Assembly: GCF_009932475.1 (NCBI RefSeq)
Contig: NZ_BJOV01000003.1
Location: 558,001-622,000, forward strand
From: Gordonia spumicola
GTDB lineage: Bacteria; Actinomycetota; Actinomycetes; Mycobacteriales; Mycobacteriaceae
Length of the DNA: 64,000 nucleotides
Direction: 5' to 3'
The notes under the pieces are model-generated. The model had not been told where the DNA came from, made no database searches, and worked only from the letters and a program-made list of their open reading frames with translations. This document shows positions 26,170-35,700 of the stretch, piece after piece (positions within the stretch are counted from its first letter, which is position 1; every line of letters starts with the position of its first letter). The position numbers were made by a program, and so were the translations under genes.

Positions 26170-27768
26170 TCAGACGGCGGGTTCGCGCACGTAGATCAGA
26201 GTCGGACGATCGGCGGCAAACGCCTCCCGAACGGCCGGGCCGACCTCCGCGTACGACGCGGCGTCGACGCCGTGGCAGCCCAGTGCCCGAGCGACACCGG
26301 CGAAGTCCGGTGTCGGAAGGTCCACCGCGATCGGCGTCTCGTCCCGGTCGACCATCTCGTTGCGGATCTCGCCGTAGCCGCCGTTGTCGACGACGACGAC
26401 GGGCAGTGCGATGCCGGCCTGCGCCGCGGTCGCGAGCTCCGGGAGCGAGAACATCACACCTCCGTCACCGATGACCGCGACCACCTGGCGGCCGGGCGAC
26501 GACACCATCGCGCCGATGCCTGCGGGCAGCGAGTACCCGAGGGTGCCGAGTCCGGACGGGTACATGAACGACCGCGGTGCGTAGCGCGGGAGGTTGCCCA
26601 TCAGGCCGTAGTAGCACGACATCGTCTGGTCGGCGACGATCACGGCGTCGTCGTCGAGGACCTCGGCGAGCGATTCGGCGAGTCCGACGTACGCCGCACC
26701 GATGGTGCGTGCATCTTCGGTGAGCTTGGGACGCCACGCGGCCGCGCGATCGGCGCCGCTGTCGGCCCGACCGGTCACCGGGGCGAGCCGCTCGGTGAGG
26801 TCGGCGAGGACGGCCGCGGCGTCGCCGACCACTGCAACCTCGGGGATCGCGTTGGTCGCGACCGCGAGCGGATCGATGTCGATGCGCACCAGGCGGGTCG
26901 CCGGCATCGGGCCCCACCACCAGTCGGCGGGCGCGAGTTCCGTGCCGACGGCGACGACGACGTCGCAGTCGCGGACCAGATCGAGGGTCACCTCGAGCGG
27001 CACGCCCGCGCCCAGCGCCAGCGGGTGGTCCTCGCGGACGACGGCTTTGCCGTTGGCGGTCGTGACGACCGGTGCGTCGAACTTCTCGGCGAACGCCAAC
27101 ACCTCCGCGGTGGCGCGGCTCGCGCCGCCGCCCGCGACGATCAACGGGCGCTGCGCGGACGCGATCACCTCGGCGGCAGCGGCGACGACCGACTCCGCCG
27201 GGACGATCGACGGCACGGTGACCGGAGCCTCGGCGACGACCTGCGCCTGCGCTTCGAGCAGGTCGAGCGGGATCTCCAGGTACGCCGGACGCGGGCGTCC
27301 GGTGGTCATCGCGGCGAAGCACTGCGCGACGGCGTGCGGGATCTCCGCGACACTGGTCACTCGCTGTGCATGGGCGACGACTGCCGACATCGCATCGATC
27401 TGGCTGCGCACCTCGTGCAGCAGACCGTTGTATCCGCTCGGATGATCCGACGGCATGCCGGGCGCGATGAACAGGACCGGAACCGAGTCCGAGTACGCCT
27501 GCGCCGCCGACGCCGCGGCATTGAGGATCGCCGGACCGGTCGTCGTCACGACGACGCCGGGACGGCCGGACAGCCGCGCGTAGCCGTCGGCCGCGTAGCC
27601 CGCACCCTGCTCGTGGCGGGGAGTGACGTGGCTGATCGACGACGCCTCGAGCGCGGCGTAGATCGCGAGATTGTGCGTGCCGGGGATGCCGAAGACGGTG
27701 TCGACGCCGTGAGCGACCAGCGCGTCGACGACGGCGCCGCCTCCCGAGCGGAGAACACTAGCTGACAT
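26170..27768 (-). CDS. Thiamine-diphosphate-dependent 2-oxoacid decarboxylase (AruI/IlvB family)
   Basis: The 532-residue ThDP enzyme has the catalytic glutamate in TPRHEQGAGYAADGYARLSG (Glu near 53). The ThDP-Mg motif begins GDGGVMFSLPEL near 437 and ends with DNGGYGEIRNEM near 463. The middle domain is CoA/FAD-like. Sequence near the glutamate resembles 2-ketoarginine decarboxylase AruI and related acetolactate-synthase-like enzymes. It starts 44 bp after the dehydrogenase stop, in one operon, so the substrate is probably the 2-oxoacid made there. The ATG at 27768 is preferred over a 37-codon extension. Confidence 0.87.
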   Translation of the reverse strand: MSASVLRSGGGAVVDALVAHGVDTVFGIPGTHNLAIYAALEASSISHVTPRHEQGAGYAADGYARLSGRPGVVVTTTGPAILNAAASAAQAYSDSVPVLFIAPGMPSDHPSGYNGLLHEVRSQIDAMSAVVAHAQRVTSVAEIPHAVAQCFAAMTTGRPRPAYLEIPLDLLEAQAQVVAEAPVTVPSIVPAESVVAAAAEVIASAQRPLIVAGGGASRATAEVLAFAEKFDAPVVTTANGKAVVREDHPLALGAGVPLEVTLDLVRDCDVVVAVGTELAPADWWWGPMPATRLVRIDIDPLAVATNAIPEVAVVGDAAAVLADLTERLAPVTGRADSGADRAAAWRPKLTEDARTIGAAYVGLAESLAEVLDDDAVIVADQTMSCYYGLMGNLPRYAPRSFMYPSGLGTLGYSLPAGIGAMVSSPGRQVVAVIGDGGVMFSLPELATAAQAGIALPVVVVDNGGYGEIRNEMVDRDETPIAVDLPTPDFAGVARALGCHGVDAASYAEVGPAVREAFAADRPTLIYVREPAV

Positions 27769-27811
27769 GGATATCTGAACTCTCTGTTGAAGTCGAGACG
27801 GCGAAGCCGAC

Positions 27812-29035
27812 TCAGTAGATCGGGAACTCGTCGGAGATCGCGGCCAGCTTGCGCGATGCCATCTCGAACGCGGCGGCACGCAGGGAGACGCCCTCGGCCT
27901 CTGCGATGTCGAACATCTCGTCGCTCAGGGCGGTGATGCGGCTGTTGATCTTGGCGAACGACTGCTCGGGAGTGCCGTCGACGTCACCGAAGAAGACCCA
28001 CCACCACCAGGCGTTGGTCGCCGAGTTGGCGACGAAGTCGGGCGAGACCTCGATACCGCGTGCGGCGAGCAGCTCCTCGGCCTCCGGGGTGACCGGCATA
28101 TTGGCCGCTTCGACCACCAGGCGAGCGCGAACCTGATCCTGGTTGCCGTCGTTGATGCAGTACGAGATGGCGGCGGGCACGAGCACGTCGGCCTCGAGCG
28201 AGAGCCAGTCCGACGAGTCCAGGCAGCGGTCGCCGTCGCGGAGCTTAGTGCGGTCGACGTTGCCCTTGGCGCTGCGCGTGAGGAGCAGTTCTTCGACGTC
28301 GAGGCCGGCCTCGTTGTAGACGACGCCTTCGACGTCGACGATGCCGACGACGCGGACGCCGACCTCGGCGAGGTAGCGAGCCGTCGCGCCGCCCATCGAG
28401 CCGAAACCCTGGATCACGGCGGTGGTGTCGGCCGGCGCCATCTCGCGACGGGCCATCGCCGCGAGGGCGGCCTTGGCGACACCGTAGCCGCCGACCAGCT
28501 CGTCGAGGCTCACGCCGTCGACAACACTGTTGAACGCGGTGGACATCCGGCCCCGGGCGGCGTCCGGGTCGTCGACGACCCGCTCGGCCGCCTGGATGGA
28601 GCTGCGGAGTCCGACCTCGGGAAGCAGACGGTCGATGGTGGTCTGCTGGACGCCGAAGTCTTCACCCATGGTCCACCGGGTGTCGATGATCGGCGCGGTG
28701 GCCTGCAGGAACCGGCGGAGGACACCGTCGGCCTCGGGGCTGTACGGATCGAAGTCGATTCCGCCCTTGGCGCCGCCGAGCGGAACGTAGCGTGCGCCGG
28801 GCTCGTAGTGGACGCCCTCCTTGAGCGTCATGCCGCGGGCCAGGCCGCGGACCTCGTCGAGGGTGCAGCCGGCGCGCATGCGCAGACCGCCGGAGGAGAC
28901 ACCGCGGACCAGTCGATCGATGACGACGTAGCCGGTGGCGTCGCTCTCGGTGTCGTGCCAGACGATCTCGAAGAAGGCGTTGTCGTCGCGAGCGCCCGCG
29001 GAGGCGTCGATCGCGTTGGGGAGTGTCAGGGACAT
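27812..29035 (-). CDS. Glu/Leu/Phe/Val-type amino-acid dehydrogenase
   Basis: The 407-residue NAD(P)-dependent enzyme oxidatively deaminates an amino acid. The substrate-binding lysines lie in GMTLKEGVHYEPGARYVP and the LGGAKGGIDFDP motif, near residues 68-95. The Rossmann motif VIQGFGSMGGATARYLAEVG is near 210-230. It could be a glutamate dehydrogenase, but the coupling to a 2-oxoacid decarboxylase suggests another amino acid. The ATG follows AGGAGCG. Operator D is 55-75 bp upstream. Confidence 0.88.
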   Translation of the reverse strand: MSLTLPNAIDASAGARDDNAFFEIVWHDTESDATGYVVIDRLVRGVSSGGLRMRAGCTLDEVRGLARGMTLKEGVHYEPGARYVPLGGAKGGIDFDPYSPEADGVLRRFLQATAPIIDTRWTMGEDFGVQQTTIDRLLPEVGLRSSIQAAERVVDDPDAARGRMSTAFNSVVDGVSLDELVGGYGVAKAALAAMARREMAPADTTAVIQGFGSMGGATARYLAEVGVRVVGIVDVEGVVYNEAGLDVEELLLTRSAKGNVDRTKLRDGDRCLDSSDWLSLEADVLVPAAISYCINDGNQDQVRARLVVEAANMPVTPEAEELLAARGIEVSPDFVANSATNAWWWWVFFGDVDGTPEQSFAKINSRITALSDEMFDIAEAEGVSLRAAAFEMASRKLAAISDEFPIY

Positions 29036-29089
29036 GGTTCGCTCCTGCGGTAGTGGTGCGTCGATCGGGGTGCGACGCGGAACAATGCT

Positions 29090-29110
29090 TGACTGAGTAC
29101 TTAGTCAGTA
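29090..29110. promoter_or_regulatory. TetR-type operator D upstream of the dehydrogenase
   Basis: TGACTGAGTACTTAGTCAGT is an almost perfect palindrome (TGACTNAGTACTNAGTCA). It lies between the TetR 3' end and the dehydrogenase start. An 18-bp copy with one central difference lies at 29847. Confidence 0.7.
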
Positions 29111-29157
29111 TGGCACCGATCACACGGGAGGGCAACCCTCGAGGGCGATCACATCGA

Positions 29158-29751
29158 TCAGATCCCGAGTTCGCGCTCCAGCGCCAGCTGCGTCCAGTCC
29201 CGGATCTGCTCCATCGAGACGACGTCGTCGAACACCACGTGCTGGACCGCGAGACCGTCGAGCATCGATGTGAGGCGCCAGGTGGCCGCCACCGGATCGG
29301 GGCAGGTGAACACGCCCTGCGCGACGCCGTCGTCGATGATGCCGATGAGCACCTCGCGCCAGCCCTCGTCGAGGTCGTGGACCACTCCGCGCAGCGTGGG
29401 GTCGCGCAGGCTCGCCGACCACGCCTGCACCCACAGTCGCCAGCCGAACTCCGAGCCGGACGGACCGTACTCGATGAGCATCGTCCACAGCCGTTCGGTG
29501 ACGTCCGACGACGAGGCGGCCAGCGCGGCGTCGCGGTGCTCGATGTCGCGGTCGGACGCGTATCGCAGAGCCTCGACGATCAGCGTCTCGAGGTTGTCGA
29601 AGTGATAGAAGACCAGGCCGACACTGACCCCGACACGCTTGGCGACGTCCGCACCGCGCACGCGGTCGATGCCGCCCTCTTTGATCATGTCGAGGGTCGC
29701 CCTGAGAATCCCCTCACGCCGATCGGCGGAGTCCTTCGTCACCCGAGTCAC
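29158..29751 (-). CDS. TetR family regulator of the amino-acid catabolism genes
   Basis: The 197-residue protein has a helix-turn-helix at about 12-56 (GADVAKRVGVSVGLVFYHFDNL) and a TetR_C ligand domain. The GTG start at 29751 gives the usual length; the frame extends 56 codons upstream into the promoter region and was trimmed. It lies between two copies of the TGACTGAGTAC-N-TAGTCA palindrome, so it probably represses the divergent permease/oxidase genes and the dehydrogenase/decarboxylase operon. Confidence 0.87.
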   Translation of the reverse strand: MTRVTKDSADRREGILRATLDMIKEGGIDRVRGADVAKRVGVSVGLVFYHFDNLETLIVEALRYASDRDIEHRDAALAASSSDVTERLWTMLIEYGPSGSEFGWRLWVQAWSASLRDPTLRGVVHDLDEGWREVLIGIIDDGVAQGVFTCPDPVAATWRLTSMLDGLAVQHVVFDDVVSMEQIRDWTQLALERELGI

Positions 29752-29846
29752 CAGGGCAATGCTACGGGTCCGATATGCGTCGTAGCCACCTGTGATCCGT
29801 GCGGGGCCTTGACAACACTGTGATGGCCGTCGCATTCTGATTGCGC

Positions 29847-29864
29847 TGACTGAGTACATAGTCA
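29847..29864. promoter_or_regulatory. TetR-type operator E upstream of the permease
   Basis: TGACTGAGTACATAGTCA is the second copy of the palindrome at 29090. It lies 72-89 bp upstream of the permease start, in the divergent TetR-permease region. Confidence 0.7.
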
Positions 29865-29935
29865 GCAGATCGTGGACAGTCCGACGCGCAGGGGGTTGCG
29901 ACCGGGCGTCCGCGCACACACTTCAGGAGCACACC

Positions 29936-31408
29936 GTGTCAGTAGCCCCGACCACCGGTTCCGAGGAACCGGTGACCTCCCAGACAAGCGGAACGGAAAC
30001 GCCGTTCTACACTCCCGAGGGGCCAGCCCTCAAACGCGTCATGAAGAGCCGCCACCTGTTCATGATCACCCTCGCGGGTGTCATCGGCACCGGCCTGTTC
30101 CTGGGCACCGGACAGGTGATCGGCTCCGCGGGCCCCGGCGGAACCATCGTGGCCTACCTCGTCGGCGGCGTCCTGCTGTACCTGACGATGGTCTGCCTCG
30201 GCGAGATGTCGGTCGTCATGCCCGTCAGCGGCTCGTTCCAGGCGCACGCCACCAAGTACATCGGGCCGGCGACCGGATTCACCATCGGCTGGGTCTACTG
30301 GATCAGCTGGGCGTCGTTCATCGGCCTCGAATTCACCGCTGCCGGCATCACCATGAAGTTCTGGTTCCCCGACACCCCGACATGGGTGTGGTCGGCGATC
30401 TTCATCGCCGTCCTCTTCCTCGTGAACTGCTTCACCGCCCGCTCGTTCGCCGAGACCGAGTACGCGCTCGCCGCGGTCAAGGTCCTCGCCGTCGGCGTGT
30501 TCATCGTGCTCGGCGTCCTCGCCATCACCGGCGTCATCAAGATGGACGGCATCGAGGCTCCCGGCCTCTCGAACTTCACCTCGAACGGCGGCTTCTTCCC
30601 CGTCGGCTTCGGCGCCGTCTTCGCCGCCATGATGACGGTCGTCTACACGTTCATGGGCTCCGAGGTGATGGGCGTCGTGGCAGGCGAGACGGAGAATCCC
30701 CGCAAGGCCGTCCCGAAGGCCGTCCGCACCATCGTGTTCCGCCTCGTATTCCTGTACCTGGGCTCCATCCTCATCCTGATCGCGCTGATCCCGTGGGAGC
30801 AGCTCGGCCTCGACGAGAGCCCGTTCGTCACCGTCTTCAAGGCGATCGGCATCCCCTACGCCGCGGGCATCATGAACTTCGTCATCCTGGTCGCCATCCT
30901 GTCGGTCGGCAACACCGGCCTGTACATGTGCACCCGCATCCTGTGGTCGCTCGCGCAGGAGAAGGCCGCTCCCCGCGTCTTCGGTGTCACCACCAAGCGA
31001 GGCATTCCGATCTGGGGCCTGCTGTTCACCCTCGTCTTCGGCCTGCTGTCCCTGATGACCGAGTTCGTCGCCGCGGACACCGTCTTCGTCTTCCTGATCT
31101 CGGTCAGCGGCGTCGGCGGAGCCCTCTGCTGGATGACGATCGCGCTGTCCCAGTACCGCTTCCGTCGGCAGTACGTCAGGGGCGGCGGCAAGGTGAAAGA
31201 CCTGCCCTACGCGGCGCCGATGTTCCCGCTGACCCCGATACTCGTGATCCTCATGAACTGCGTCGTGTTCGTCTCGATGGCCTTCGACGACACTCAGCGA
31301 TTGTCGCTGATCCTCGGCCTCGGCTGCGTGCCGGTGTTCTACGCGATCTACCAGTGGGGCATCAAGCCGCGGATCGCCGCCGTCGCGACGCCGGATCCCG
31401 CCGCATGA
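29936..31408 (+). CDS. Amino-acid permease (APC superfamily, AAT family)
   Basis: The 490-residue transporter has 12 predicted membrane spans. The N-terminal family motif is MKSRHLFMITLAGVIGTGLFLGTG (about 36-59, split by the first span). The GEMSVVMPVSGSFQAHATKYIGPATGF loop and the SEVMGVVAGETENPRKAVPKAV motif are both typical of bacterial amino-acid permeases (GABA, lysine, aromatic or proline type). The start is a GTG. It overlaps the next gene's ATG by 4 nt (ATGA). The gene is under operator E. Confidence 0.93.
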   Translation: MSVAPTTGSEEPVTSQTSGTETPFYTPEGPALKRVMKSRHLFMITLAGVIGTGLFLGTGQVIGSAGPGGTIVAYLVGGVLLYLTMVCLGEMSVVMPVSGSFQAHATKYIGPATGFTIGWVYWISWASFIGLEFTAAGITMKFWFPDTPTWVWSAIFIAVLFLVNCFTARSFAETEYALAAVKVLAVGVFIVLGVLAITGVIKMDGIEAPGLSNFTSNGGFFPVGFGAVFAAMMTVVYTFMGSEVMGVVAGETENPRKAVPKAVRTIVFRLVFLYLGSILILIALIPWEQLGLDESPFVTVFKAIGIPYAAGIMNFVILVAILSVGNTGLYMCTRILWSLAQEKAAPRVFGVTTKRGIPIWGLLFTLVFGLLSLMTEFVAADTVFVFLISVSGVGGALCWMTIALSQYRFRRQYVRGGGKVKDLPYAAPMFPLTPILVILMNCVVFVSMAFDDTQRLSLILGLGCVPVFYAIYQWGIKPRIAAVATPDPAA

Positions 31409-32643
31409 CCGCCCCCGCATCCGTCGCCGTCGTCGGCGCCGGGATGGTGGGCCTGTCCACGGCGTGGTTCCTGCAGGAACGCGGCGTCGCCGTGACCGTC
31501 GTCGACGCCGTCGGCCCCGCGGCAGGCGCCTCCTGGGGCAACGCAGGCTGGATCACCCCGACCCTGTCGACGCCGCTCACCGACCCGTCGATGCTCACCT
31601 ACGGTCTGCGCAGCCTATTGAGCCCGACGTCACCGCTGTACATTCCGCCGCGCCCCGATCCGAAGCTCTTCGGATTCCTGGCACGGATGGCCCGCAACAG
31701 CACCACGCCCCGATGGAAGGCCGGTGTCCGCGCCCTCGTCGACATCAACCTCCAGGCGTTGGACGCCTTCGACGCACTCGCCGACGGCGGCGTCGACGGA
31801 CCGATCCAGGAGGCCGACGACTTCCTGTTCGCCTACACCGACCCGACGGGCCCGCAGGGCATGGTCGACGAGGGGCGGAAGATCACCGCGCTCGGGCAGC
31901 GGGTGGACGTGGAGCCGATCTCCGTCGGCGACGCGCACCTGATGGCTCCGATGCTGTCCGAGAAGATCCGCGGCGCACTCCTCCTGCGCGGCCAGCGGTT
32001 CCTCGATCCGCCGCGCTTCGTCGCCGCACTCGCCGAGTCGGTGGTCGACCGCGGAGCCGCCCTCCGGACCGCGCACGTCCACGAGGTCGTCGACCGGGGC
32101 AACCGCGTCCGGCTGATCGGCGACGACATCGACGACGCCTTCGACGCGGTCGTCGTCGCCGCGGGCGTCGAACTCGGGCGGCTCACCCACCGCTACGGTG
32201 TACGGACGCGCATCCGACCTGGCCGCGGCTACAGTTTCGCCGTCGACGTCGCCGACATGCCGCCCGGCCCGGTGTACTTCCCCGGCTCGTCCGTGGTGTG
32301 CACGCCGCTCGGCGACCGGATGCGCATCGCCGGGATGATGGAGTTCGGACGTCACGGCGACCCCGTCGACCAACGCCGCATCGCCGCCATCGTCGAATCC
32401 GTCCGACCGCTGCTGCGCGGCGTCGACCTCGACGACCGGCACGACGAATGGGTCGGTTCGCGCCCGTGCACGCAGGACGGACTCCCGGTCGTCGGACCGA
32501 CGACGTCGCCGCGCGTGTTCGTCGCGGGCGGGCATGCGATGGAGGGCATGACGCTCGGCCCCGCCACCGGACGACTCCTCGCGGAGACGATCTGCACCGG
32601 AGCCGCCCCGTCGGCCCTCGCGGGGTTCGACCCGCTCCGCTGA
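31405..32643 (+). CDS. FAD-dependent amino-acid dehydrogenase/oxidase (DadA-like)
   Basis: The 412-residue flavoprotein has the N-terminal Rossmann motif VAVVGAGMVGLSTAWFLQERG. GASWGNAGWITP follows near 43-54, and a C-terminal GGHAMEGMTLGPATGRLLAE ends the FAD domain. This is the DAO/D-amino-acid dehydrogenase family, which converts D- (or small) amino acids to 2-oxoacids. The ATG overlaps the permease stop. It probably oxidises what the permease imports; the resulting 2-oxoacid could go to the ThDP decarboxylase. Confidence 0.9.
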   Translation: MTAPASVAVVGAGMVGLSTAWFLQERGVAVTVVDAVGPAAGASWGNAGWITPTLSTPLTDPSMLTYGLRSLLSPTSPLYIPPRPDPKLFGFLARMARNSTTPRWKAGVRALVDINLQALDAFDALADGGVDGPIQEADDFLFAYTDPTGPQGMVDEGRKITALGQRVDVEPISVGDAHLMAPMLSEKIRGALLLRGQRFLDPPRFVAALAESVVDRGAALRTAHVHEVVDRGNRVRLIGDDIDDAFDAVVVAAGVELGRLTHRYGVRTRIRPGRGYSFAVDVADMPPGPVYFPGSSVVCTPLGDRMRIAGMMEFGRHGDPVDQRRIAAIVESVRPLLRGVDLDDRHDEWVGSRPCTQDGLPVVGPTTSPRVFVAGGHAMEGMTLGPATGRLLAETICTGAAPSALAGFDPLR

Positions 32644-32648
32644 GCACT

Positions 32649-32678
32649 CCCGGCTCCGCCCGCGCGGGCGGAGCCGGG
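32649..32678 (+). terminator. Terminator after the DadA-like gene
   Basis: A 30-bp near-perfect palindrome (CCCGGCTCCGCCCG arm) begins 5 bp after the stop codon. Confidence 0.75.
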
Positions 32679-32789
32679 GCGTGTCATCGAGTAGTCGGAC
32701 GCCCCGATACAGGTAGTCGGGGCGCTTGTGGAAGTTCCTTCGAAAGCCGGTGATGGAAGCCAACACCGTCACAGCGAGGGAGTCCGGCC

Positions 32790-35700
32790 ATGCACCACAC
32801 CGCACGCAATCGGGCACGACTGATCGGCGCCGCGGCAGGCGTATCACTGCTGTTCAGCCCCGCCGGGAACGCTCAGGCCGACGAGCCGGTCGACTCGTCG
32901 ACGAGTTCGGTGTCCGACACCGAGGCGCAGACCCGGCCCACCGAGCCGGAGGACGCGCCCGCGTCGGACGAGACGGCCGCGGCGCCCGCACCGACTGCCG
33001 ACGCGAGCACCGCCGCGCCGCAGACCTCCGATACCGCGCCGCCCGCGTCCGAGGCCCCCGCGACGCAGGACCCCGTGGTCCCGGAGTCGCCTCCCGACGA
33101 TCCGGCGCCCCAGACCTCCGTCGTCGACACCCCGACCGCGACGACGACGATCACCACCTCGCCTGCACCCGCGGTTCCGTCGACCGACGACGACACGGCA
33201 GACACCGCACCACCGCAGGACGCCCGGCCCGCCTCGCCCGCCGCGTTCGCACCGACGACGATCGGTGCGCAACAGGCCGATTCGCCGGAACCGGCCCCGC
33301 TCGCGGTCATGGCGCCCGCCACCGCGCCGCTGACGGCGCCGGAACCCAGCCTGTTCGGCATGCTGGCACTGTTCGGGGCGCCTCTCGCCGCGGGCTCCAC
33401 CAGCCCCGCCGCGCCCGCCCCCTGGATACTCGGCTGGTGGAGTCGACGATTCCAGCAGAAGCTGCTCAACAGCACGCCCACCACCGCCACACCCACCGTC
33501 AGTGACGGCGGCGACACCGACGACCGGACCTACGCCGTCGCGGTTCCCGCGTCGGACGCCGACGGCGACGCCCTCACGTACACGGTCACTTCGGCACCGA
33601 GGCACGGGACTGTGACCGCGGTCCCCGGCGGCTACCGCTACGTCGCCGACCCCGGTTTCAGCGGAGTCGACACCTTCCAGGTCCGGGTGTCCGACGCGTC
33701 CGCCGAACCTCACCTTCACGGCCTCGACAGTCTGTTCTCCCTTTTCACGGGCGTGTCAGCGCACGAGACGTACCGGACCGTGTCGGTCGTCGTCGACGCA
33801 TCCGCTCCGACCAACCAGGCGCCGACCGTCACCGGCGACAACGGCACACCCGCCCCCGACGGAACGGTCAGCGGAACGATCACCGCCTCCGATCCCGACG
33901 GCGACCCGCTCACCTACACGGTCAACGGCGTCGGCTACACCCGCGGAACAACGCTCACCACCGACACCGGCGACTTCGTCTGGGACGCCGCCACGAACGG
34001 CTACACCTTCACACCGTCCGCCGCCGCCAGACATCGCGCCGCCGCCGACGACGCGGACGCCGACGACACCGCCGAGACCTTCGTGATCGTCGCCTCTGAC
34101 GGGCGCGGCGGCACATCGACTACGACGCTCACCACCGTCATCACCGGCGACAACACGGCCCCTGTCATCGCCGGACCGACGACCGGCGCGGTGGACCGTG
34201 CAACCGGCACGACGGTCGGAACGGTCACCGCATCCGACGGCGACGCCGACCCCCTGCGGTACGCGGTCACCACGGCCCCGTCCCACGGCTCGGTCGAGAT
34301 GCGTCCGGACGGGTCGTTCGTCTACACGCCGGACGGTACCGACCGGTCGCCTGCGCCGACGGACTCGTTCACCGTCACCGTCGACGACGGCCACGGCGGA
34401 ACGGTCGCCGTACCGGTCTCGATCGCCGCGTTCCCCCGCTACTTCCTCGACGTCGATCCGCAGAACCTGTTCTGGGACCCGTCCGATGCGGACACGGCCG
34501 CCGGGGCCGTACCCGGATCACCGGTCGGCGTCGTCGAGTACTCGGTGGACGGTTCCGGCGCCGTCGTCGTTCACAACACGGGCACGACGCCGATCTCGGT
34601 GCTGCAGTACAACACGAACGGCGGCACGCAGAACATCGCCGAGTACGTCGCCATCGCACCCGGCTCCTCCCACACGTTCGGTGTGTCGGCGACCGGATCC
34701 GCGCTGGACCAGTTGGTGGTCCAGACGCCCCGCGACGATCAGGGGCGACCCGTCGTCGCCGGGAGCATCGTCCGGCGATCGGACGGCAGCTTCTTCCAGA
34801 ACACCGTGCCGCGCGTCAACGCGGCGCCGACGTTGACTGCGAGCGACCAGGTCGACGCCGCGTCGTCGACGACGGGCCGTCTCACCGTCGACGACGCGGA
34901 CGACGATCCGCTGACCTACACGGTCGACGGCATGACGTACCGCCGCGGCGAGACCGTGTACACGGTCAAGGGAGCGTTCACCTGGAACAGCACCGACGAC
35001 GGCTACACGTTCACTCCGTCCGCGGCCGCGCGCCATGCGGCGTCGGCGCCCGGAGCGACCGCCGACGACAAGTCCACGACCATCACCATCGCGGTGGACG
35101 ACGGATTCGGCGGACTGGCCTCCACCACCGTCACCGCTCCGATCACCGCGGACAACTCCGTGCCGCTGGTCACCGAGTCGAACAGGGTCGACTCCCCCTC
35201 GTCGAGTACGGGCGTGTTGACCGCGTCCGACCCCGACGGAGATCCGATCACGTACACCGTCAACGGCGTCGCGTACTCCCGCGGCCAGACCGTCACCACG
35301 CCCAAGGGCTCGTTCGTCTGGAGGCAGGACGGCACGTACACCTACACGCCGACATACCAGGCGCGTCACCGTGCGGCCGCCGACGGCGCATCGTCCACCG
35401 ACAAGACGGACGTCGTCGTCATCCGAGCCGCGGACGGTCACGGAGGAACGGCCGCGACGGACGTCTCGTTCGCGATCGTCGGGGCCAACTCGCCCGCCCA
35501 GCTCGACACGACGACCCCGGTCGGCGCGGTTGTCGCGGCGGGCACCTCCACGGGCAGCTTGGCCCCGCGGGCGAGCGACGTGGACCACGACCCCTTGACC
35601 TTCTCGGCACCGTCGTCGACGACGACGGGCGGCGGAAGCGTCACCGTCGCCCCCGACGGGACGTTCGTCTACACCGCCCCGATCGGCGGGTCGCCGACGG

